Positions 39,989 to 45,978 of a stretch of DNA of 45,978 nt are shown piece by piece (positions within the stretch are counted from its first letter, which is position 1; each line of letters begins with the position of its first letter). The notes under the pieces are model-generated. The model was not told the origin of the DNA. It made no database searches and was given only the letters and a program-made list of their open reading frames with translations. Source of the stretch: Phytoplasma sp. (GTDB taxonomy: Bacteria; Bacillota_I; Bacilli_A; Acholeplasmatales; Acholeplasmataceae); the NCBI GenBank assembly GCA_012519065.1, contig JAAYQV010000033.1, positions 1 through 45,978 on the forward strand, read 5' to 3'. The translations under genes and the position numbers were made by a program.

Positions 39989-40888
39989 ATGAAAAAAAAA
40001 TTATTTCTACTTTTATCTTTAATTTCTATCTTGTTATTATCCGGTTGTAAAAAGACAAATGAGCACAAAGATATTGTTGTTACAATGTTTCCACAATATG
40101 ATATTGTAAAACAAATTGTTGATGATAAAATCGGTGTTTCACTTATTACTCCTATTGGTACTGAGGTTCATGGATTTGAACCCACTAGTAAACAACTCAT
40201 AACTATTAAGAACAGTAAACTCTTTATCTTTACGAGTTATGAAATTGATACTTGGGTCACCGCTAGTTTAATAAAAGATATTAATCATTTAAATCTTTAT
40301 GAAAATTTTAGTCAAATTTCTTATCCAAATACATCAGATGTAGATTTTTCTCATTATTGGACTGATCCTATCATTTTTATAAATTTAATTGATGCTATCT
40401 TAGAACAACTTATTTTAATTGATAATGTTAATCAGTCTTTTTACATTAAAAATGCCAATGATTATAAAAATAAAATTTTAAGCCTTCATAATGAAATGGC
40501 AAATTATTTTGAAAATCAAAAGGGCACTATTTTCTTTGCTGGGCATAACTCGATGTTAAATTTTTCTAGTCGTTATCAATTGAAAATGATTACCTTACAT
40601 GAACATTTTGAACCAGATGCAGATTTAACAAGTCAACAATTAAAATCATTAGTTGACAAAATCAAAGCTTCTGATATTCACTTTTTATTTATTGGAGAAT
40701 TAGTTTCTACAAAAGTGGGTGAATCTATTAAAACTGCTTTAGGAACTAATTACCCTATAAGTATTTTAGAATTACATAGTTATCATAACATCACCTTACA
40801 GGACTATAACCAACAAACATCTTATTATGATTTAATGTTACGCAATTTTAATCATTTAAAATTAGCTTTGGGAGGATTACATGAATAG
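39989..40888 (+). CDS. znuA: Zinc (metal) ABC transporter substrate-binding lipoprotein, ZnuA/TroA family
   Basis: Lipobox LLLSGCKK, TMFPQYDIVKQI, GTEVHGFEPTSKQL, FAGHNSMLNFSSRY, LHEHFEPDADLTSQQL. Confidence 0.93.
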   Translation: MKKKLFLLLSLISILLLSGCKKTNEHKDIVVTMFPQYDIVKQIVDDKIGVSLITPIGTEVHGFEPTSKQLITIKNSKLFIFTSYEIDTWVTASLIKDINHLNLYENFSQISYPNTSDVDFSHYWTDPIIFINLIDAILEQLILIDNVNQSFYIKNANDYKNKILSLHNEMANYFENQKGTIFFAGHNSMLNFSSRYQLKMITLHEHFEPDADLTSQQLKSLVDKIKASDIHFLFIGELVSTKVGESIKTALGTNYPISILELHSYHNITLQDYNQQTSYYDLMLRNFNHLKLALGGLHE

Positions 40889-41531
40889 TTTAGTTTTAGA
40901 CAATGTCTCTTATACTGTTGATCATAAAGAAGTTTTAAAAGAGATTACTTTTTCTCTTAAAAAGGGAGAGTTTTTAAACATTGTCGGTCCAAATGGTGGT
41001 GGAAAAACAACTTTGATTGAACTGATCATTGGTTTAATTAAACCTACTAGTGGAAACATTACAATACATAGTGAGAAAATAGGTTACTTGCCTCAAGTCA
41101 TTAGTTCAAAAAGAAATTTCCCTATGACTGTAAAAGAGTTTTTAAGATTAAATGTTGATAATAAAAAAGAAGATATTTTATCTTTAAGTACAAAGTGGTT
41201 AGAAAAAATGAATTTAGTCCACCACTTAAATCATAATTTAAGTACGCTTTCAGGCGGGCAGCTACAACGCCTTTATTTAATTAGAGCTTTGATTAATCAG
41301 CCTGATTTGTTAATTTTAGATGAGCCCACAAGCGCTTTAGACCCTTCTTTTAAAAAAGATTTTCATCTTTTATTAAAAGACTTACAAACGATTGAAAAAA
41401 TGACAATTATCAATGTCACTCATCATTTAGATGAAAATTTTTATGATGATAGCCTCACTATGTATATCGACCATAAAATGACCTTTTTTGGTAGTACAGA
41501 GCGTTATTTAAAGGAGGAGCATCATGTTTGA
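40881..41531 (+). CDS. znuC: Zinc ABC transporter ATP-binding protein
   Basis: GPNGGGKTTLIELIIG, LSGGQLQRLYLIRAL, LLILDEPTSALD. Confidence 0.95.
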   Translation: MNSLVLDNVSYTVDHKEVLKEITFSLKKGEFLNIVGPNGGGKTTLIELIIGLIKPTSGNITIHSEKIGYLPQVISSKRNFPMTVKEFLRLNVDNKKEDILSLSTKWLEKMNLVHHLNHNLSTLSGGQLQRLYLIRALINQPDLLILDEPTSALDPSFKKDFHLLLKDLQTIEKMTIINVTHHLDENFYDDSLTMYIDHKMTFFGSTERYLKEEHHV

Positions 41532-42345
41532 TTGGTTAAGTTATTCTTTTATTCAATACGCCTTTATGATTGCCTTAATCATTGGTTTAGCTGCAGCTAT
41601 CTTAAGCCCTTTTTTGGTTTTAGACGAACAAGCTTTGATTGCTGATGGTTTGGCACATGTCAGTTTTACTGGTTTGGTATTAGGTATTTTAACCGGTGGT
41701 CAGCCTTTGTTTATTAGTATTCCTTTTGTAGTTTTAATGTCTTTGTTAGTCAAATATCTTTCCACTCGGAAAAATATTAACGGCGATGCTGCTTTAGGCA
41801 TTGTATCTACTTTATCACTATCTATCGGCTTAATTATTATTAGTAAATCATCTGGTTTTAATCGTTCTATTGAAAGTATGTTAGTTGGTAGTTTATTTAC
41901 TGTGACACTTTCTGAAATCATTTTTTCAGCCATTACTTTAGTTTTAATTATTGTCTTTGTTGTTTTATATTATAAACCGTTATTAATGATGACTCACGAT
42001 GCTAAGTATGCAAAATTTAAAAAAGTACCTGTTACCTTTCTTTCTTATACATTGTCTATTTTAACCGCTATATTAATTTCAATTGGCGTAAGAACGATTG
42101 GAACTCTCCTTATTTCTTCATTTGTTATTTTCCCTAGTATTTTAGGTATGCAGTTTAAAAAAGGCTTTTTATATACTTTAGTTTCCGGTTTGGTGATGTC
42201 TGTAGTTGCTGTTGTATTTGGTATCAGTTTTGCTCATTTTTTAGAAATTCCTGCAGGTAGCACAATTGTTGTAGTTTATGCTATAATATTATTAATCTTA
42301 TTGTTATTTAGAAACGTGATTAAAGGCGGTGGTTATCGTGGTTAG
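41524..42345 (+). CDS. znuB: Zinc ABC transporter permease
   Basis: ABC-3 family: DEQALIADGLAHVSFTGLVLG, DAALGIVSTLSLSIGLIIIS, GTLLISSFVIFPSILGMQ. Confidence 0.95.
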   Translation: MFDWLSYSFIQYAFMIALIIGLAAAILSPFLVLDEQALIADGLAHVSFTGLVLGILTGGQPLFISIPFVVLMSLLVKYLSTRKNINGDAALGIVSTLSLSIGLIIISKSSGFNRSIESMLVGSLFTVTLSEIIFSAITLVLIIVFVVLYYKPLLMMTHDAKYAKFKKVPVTFLSYTLSILTAILISIGVRTIGTLLISSFVIFPSILGMQFKKGFLYTLVSGLVMSVVAVVFGISFAHFLEIPAGSTIVVVYAIILLILLLFRNVIKGGGYRG

Positions 42346-42715
42346 AATGACCAAGCAAAGAAAACTTATCTTAGACCTTTTTAAAAAAAGAAAGACACTT
42401 TTAAGTGCCGAAATGATTTATGAGCAATTAGGAAAAGATGTTATGGATTTATCTACTATCTATAGAACTTTGGATTTGTTTAGTCAGGAAAATATTTTAG
42501 CAAAAAGTTTTATTGAAAACATGAGTTACTACTATCTAAATGATGATGTGCATCATCATTACTTAATTTGTTTAAACTGCCATAAGATGATTCCCATTGA
42601 ATGTCATTTATTTGATTTAGAACAAGACGTAAATAAAACCCATGAATTTAAAGTTACACATCATGATATGACTTTATATGGGTATTGTAAAGAATGTCAA
42701 GAGGTACTTATATGA
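42338..42715 (+). CDS. zur: Fur-family metalloregulator, probable Zur
   Basis: TKQRKLILDLF, LSTIYRTLDLF, HHHYLICLNCHKMIPIEC, GYCKECQEVLI; placed in the znu operon. Start could be GTG 42338 or ATG 42347. Confidence 0.88.
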   Translation: MVRMTKQRKLILDLFKKRKTLLSAEMIYEQLGKDVMDLSTIYRTLDLFSQENILAKSFIENMSYYYLNDDVHHHYLICLNCHKMIPIECHLFDLEQDVNKTHEFKVTHHDMTLYGYCKECQEVLI

Positions 42716-43197
42716 GAAAAGGTGTTTACCCAGGATCATTTGATCCTATTACAATCGGCCATGTTGATATTATTAAGCGTGCAGCTTTATTGGTTGATGA
42801 ACTGCATGTTTTAGTCGCTGATAATTTATCAAAGAAAAAAACTTTTTCAACCCAAGAGCGCATCGATATGCTTAAAGATGTTTTAAAAGATATACCTAAT
42901 GTTGTTGTTAGTTCTACTACTGATTTAGTTATTCGTTATGCCAAAGAAAATGATATTTCTTTATTAGTTAGAGGACTAAGAAATATTCAAGATTATGAAA
43001 ACGAATATGCATTATATCAGTTTAATAGAAATTTAGATCCTACAATAGAAACAATTATTTTGTTTCCTACGTCTAAAAATCACTTTGTCTCATCTTCTGC
43101 GATTAAAGAACTTGTCTATCATCGTGCTGACATTTCTGCTTACCTACCAAAAGAAATTATTCCTTTTGTCGAAGAAAGACTTCATAAAAAAGCTTAA
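42712..43197 (+). CDS. coaD: Phosphopantetheine adenylyltransferase
   Basis: GVYPGSFDPITIGHVDIIKRA, VRGLRNIQDYENEY, SSSAIKELV. Start ATG 42712 overlaps the zur stop. Confidence 0.97.
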   Translation: MRKGVYPGSFDPITIGHVDIIKRAALLVDELHVLVADNLSKKKTFSTQERIDMLKDVLKDIPNVVVSSTTDLVIRYAKENDISLLVRGLRNIQDYENEYALYQFNRNLDPTIETIILFPTSKNHFVSSSAIKELVYHRADISAYLPKEIIPFVEERLHKKA

Positions 43198-43200
43198 GAA

Positions 43201-43228
43201 AAAACGAACTTATTTAAAAGTTCGTTTT
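43201..43228. terminator. Bidirectional terminator between coaD and the HAD gene
   Basis: AAAACGAACTT-atttaa-AAGTTCGTTTT followed by TT and preceded by AA. Confidence 0.87.
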
Positions 43229-44026
43229 TTTATGATTAAGTAAGTTATTTTCTTTAAAAAAATCATAGAGTCTATCTTCTTCTATATGTGGTGCAATTAA
43301 GTCAGCCGCTTCTATTAATTCTTCATATCCTGTATTTGCCATTGCAACACCAATATCTGCCATTTTAATCATATCAATGTCATTATGTCCATCTCCAATA
43401 CATATTAATGTATGTTCCGGATATTTCTTTTTTATTTCATAAATTGCATTGGCTTTATTTACACTTGGGTATACTAAATCCACGCCATCTTGATGCCAAA
43501 AATAAGGAATAAATTGTGATAACTTTGATACTATATTAGAAATATCATTTTCTTTACCTTGAAACATCCAAATTTGGTAGATATGGTTGTTTAGATAGTA
43601 TTTAGGATTAATTTCTGGCATGATATTTTGGAATCCTGATAAAGCTTTTTCTACAGTTTGATCGATACCTGTAATTACTTCTTGATCAAAACCTACCATT
43701 CCTATATTGATTTGGTGTTCTTTTGCTACGGCTAAAGCCTCTTCTAAATCTTTTTTTTGAATGTATATTTCAGAAATAATTTGTCCTTGTTTATTTAAGG
43801 TAACTGCGCCGTTAACTAAAATTTGATAGTCAAAAAAAGGAAGAGTTTCCTTTAAAATAGATACTTTTGAAGGACCTCTACCGGTTGCAAACCCTAAAAT
43901 GGTATTTGGATCTTGATTTAATTCTTCTAAAAGTTTTTTAGTTTGAGGCAACATTCGTTTTTGTTTATTGCTTAAAATTGTATTATCTACGTCAAAAAAA
44001 ATTATTTTTTTCATAAAACACCTCAT
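43214..44026 (-). CDS. Cof-type HAD hydrolase
   Basis: FFDVDNTILSNKQ, FATGRGPSK, CIGDGHNDIDMIKMADIGVAMANTGYEEL. Confidence 0.92.
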   Translation of the reverse strand: MRCFMKKIIFFDVDNTILSNKQKRMLPQTKKLLEELNQDPNTILGFATGRGPSKVSILKETLPFFDYQILVNGAVTLNKQGQIISEIYIQKKDLEEALAVAKEHQINIGMVGFDQEVITGIDQTVEKALSGFQNIMPEINPKYYLNNHIYQIWMFQGKENDISNIVSKLSQFIPYFWHQDGVDLVYPSVNKANAIYEIKKKYPEHTLICIGDGHNDIDMIKMADIGVAMANTGYEELIEAADLIAPHIEEDRLYDFFKENNLLNHKKTNF

Positions 44027-44121
44027 AATAATTATATCATAGATACATCATACTATCATTTTTTGTTTTTTTGTAGTAAAATAAACTAATAGTTAATTTC
44101 GATTCTAAGGGAGTGAGAATT

Positions 44122-45804
44122 TTGGCAAAAAATGTTTTATTAGAAAAAAATGAGCTAGCCATCTTTGCGTTAGGTGGTTTAGGCGAGGTCGGAAAAAATA
44201 CTTATGTATATGAAATAGATAATCAAATTTTTATTATAGATGCAGGAATTTTATTTCCTGATGATCATTTATTAGGGATCGATTATGTTATTCCTGATTA
44301 TCAATACTTAATTGAGAACCAAGAACGTATTGTTGGTCTTTTTATTACGCACGGTCATGAAGACCATATTGGTGGTATTCCTTATTTATTAAAAAAGGTG
44401 AAAATCCCACGTATTTATGCAGCAGGTATTGCAGTGGATTTAATTGAATATAAATTAATGGAACATAAAGATATTATTCCTCCAAAAATTGAGGAATATA
44501 AGAGTTATTATACTTATACTTTTGGGCAAACCGAAATGTCATTCATTCGTTTAAATCACTCAATACCAGATATGTTTGGTATTGTTTTTAAAACCAAAGA
44601 AGGGGTTTTGTTTCATACTGGAGATTTTAAAATAGATTACACACCTGTTGGTCTGCCGGCTGAGTATGATAAGCTAGCAAAAATAGGCCAAGAAGGGGTT
44701 TTATGTTTACTTTCAGACTCTACAAATGCTGAACAAGAAGGACTGATTCAATCTGAAAGCAAAGTAGGAAAATCGATTAATGAATTGTTTACTCGTATCG
44801 ATGGTAGAATCATTATTGCTACGTTTGCTTCTAACCTTTATCGTATCCAACAAATCATTGAGGCTGCTGTTTTAACTAATAGAAAAGTTGCTGTATTTGG
44901 AAGAAGCATGGAAAGAGCTTTAGAAGCAGGGCAGCAAAGCGGTTATATTAAAGCACCTAAAGGTACTATCATTGAAGCAAGTGAAATTAATAAATACCCT
45001 GCAAATGAAGTAACATTGTTATGTACAGGTTCGCAAGGAGAGCCTTTAGCTGCTTTAAGTAGAATTGCAAATGGTACCCATAGACAAATTAAAGCAATTA
45101 AAGGAGATACTGTCATTTTCTCTTCTTCTCCGATTCCTGGTAATCAAGAAGGGGTTAATAAAACCATTAACTTGTTGTTTAAAGCAGATGTTAACGTGAT
45201 TACTCATGGGCCATTAGCTGATACTCATACATCTGGACATGGTAGTCAAAATGATTTAAAATTAATGTTGAGTTTAACTCGTCCAAAGTTTTTTATCCCT
45301 ATGCATGGCGAACATAGAATGTTAAAACAACATAGTAAGCTAGCCATTGAATGTGGTGTTAGACCTGAAAATATTTTAATTTTAGATAACGGTGATGTTG
45401 CGGCTTTAACCAATGATTCAATTAGAATGGCAGGGAAAGTTACTGCAGGCGATGTTTATATTGATGGGTCAGGTATCGGGGATATTGGTAGTGCTGTTTT
45501 AAAAGAACGTCGATCATTGAGTGAAGAAGGTTTATTTTCTATCATTATTACTGTAGATGAAAAAAATAAGAAGGTTATTAATACACCTACAGTTATTTCT
45601 AGAGGGTTTATTTATATGAAAGGCAATGAGGCTTTAATACAAGATTTAACTAAGAATGTTGGATTAATTGCTCAAGAGCAGTTAAATAGAAAAGATTATG
45701 CAGAAAACTATTTAAAACAAGCTGTGATTGATCATTTATCTTCTAAAATATATGAACTGACTTTAAGAAAACCAATGATTATTCCAATTATTATGTCTGT
45801 TTAA
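44122..45804 (+). CDS. rnjA: Ribonuclease J
   Basis: ALGGLGEVGKNTYVYE, FITHGHEDHIGGIPYLL, SDSTNAEQEG, MHGEHRML. Probable TTG start after AAGGGAG. Confidence 0.95.
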   Translation: MAKNVLLEKNELAIFALGGLGEVGKNTYVYEIDNQIFIIDAGILFPDDHLLGIDYVIPDYQYLIENQERIVGLFITHGHEDHIGGIPYLLKKVKIPRIYAAGIAVDLIEYKLMEHKDIIPPKIEEYKSYYTYTFGQTEMSFIRLNHSIPDMFGIVFKTKEGVLFHTGDFKIDYTPVGLPAEYDKLAKIGQEGVLCLLSDSTNAEQEGLIQSESKVGKSINELFTRIDGRIIIATFASNLYRIQQIIEAAVLTNRKVAVFGRSMERALEAGQQSGYIKAPKGTIIEASEINKYPANEVTLLCTGSQGEPLAALSRIANGTHRQIKAIKGDTVIFSSSPIPGNQEGVNKTINLLFKADVNVITHGPLADTHTSGHGSQNDLKLMLSLTRPKFFIPMHGEHRMLKQHSKLAIECGVRPENILILDNGDVAALTNDSIRMAGKVTAGDVYIDGSGIGDIGSAVLKERRSLSEEGLFSIIITVDEKNKKVINTPTVISRGFIYMKGNEALIQDLTKNVGLIAQEQLNRKDYAENYLKQAVIDHLSSKIYELTLRKPMIIPIIMSV

Positions 45805-45817
45805 AAAGATAAATAAA

Positions 45818-45844
45818 AAAGAGTTATCCTAAAGATAACTCTTT
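45818..45844 (+). terminator. Intrinsic terminator of rnjA
   Basis: AAAGAGTTATC-ctaaa-GATAACTCTTT followed by TTCTTT. Confidence 0.87.
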
Positions 45845-45978
45845 TTCTTTCAGATATATAAATTATTGTGTGGTAAAGTACTACCTATCAATTTTAGTGT
45901 GGTATACCATACGATTTTGGAAAGGTCATTTTAATAGAATAAAAAATGAAGACCTCGTTTAAAATGAGATTAGCTGAT

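Noticed and set aside
39871-40068. 65-aa minus-strand ORF overlapping the znuA start and operators
   Set aside because: Overlaps the Zur operators, znuA promoter, znuA N-terminus and the rimP promoter; no recognisable domain.
1-45978. CRISPR arrays, transposases, prophage genes, tRNA/rRNA genes, defence islands
   Set aside because: No regularly spaced repeats, no recognisable mobile or phage proteins, and no tRNA-like or rRNA segments were found by eye; content is core housekeeping.

Overview
AT-rich, densely packed chromosomal core region from a low-GC Gram-positive bacterium, most like an Acholeplasma-type Mollicute or close relative. TGA is a genuine stop here (e.g. zur, recX, dnaB). Nearly all genes are on the minus strand and belong to housekeeping clusters: thrS; polA-mutM-coaE-dnaB-dnaI; ftsY-ylxM-ffh; tpx; topA; rbgA-rnhB; ftsK with a membrane partner; DUF3137-nudix-secA-prfB-yitT-S41-recX; lemA; metK; priA-fmt-pgpA-degenerate HD-GYP; rimP-nusA-ylxR-ylxQ-infB-rbfA. 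A plus-strand znuA-znuC-znuB-zur-coaD operon and rnjA lie at the right end. RNA elements supported by sequence: a T-box before thrS, a SAM-I riboswitch before metK, a hairpin leader before rimP-nusA, and a candidate ~118-nt small RNA between topA and tpx. The small RNA has its own promoter and terminator and two unpaired UCCCC motifs, like the RoxS/RsaE family. No CRISPR array, transposase, prophage, tRNA or rRNA was recognised. The most interesting items are the small RNA, the degenerate HD-GYP membrane protein, the soluble FtsK coupled to a membrane protein, and the paired Zur-like operators.
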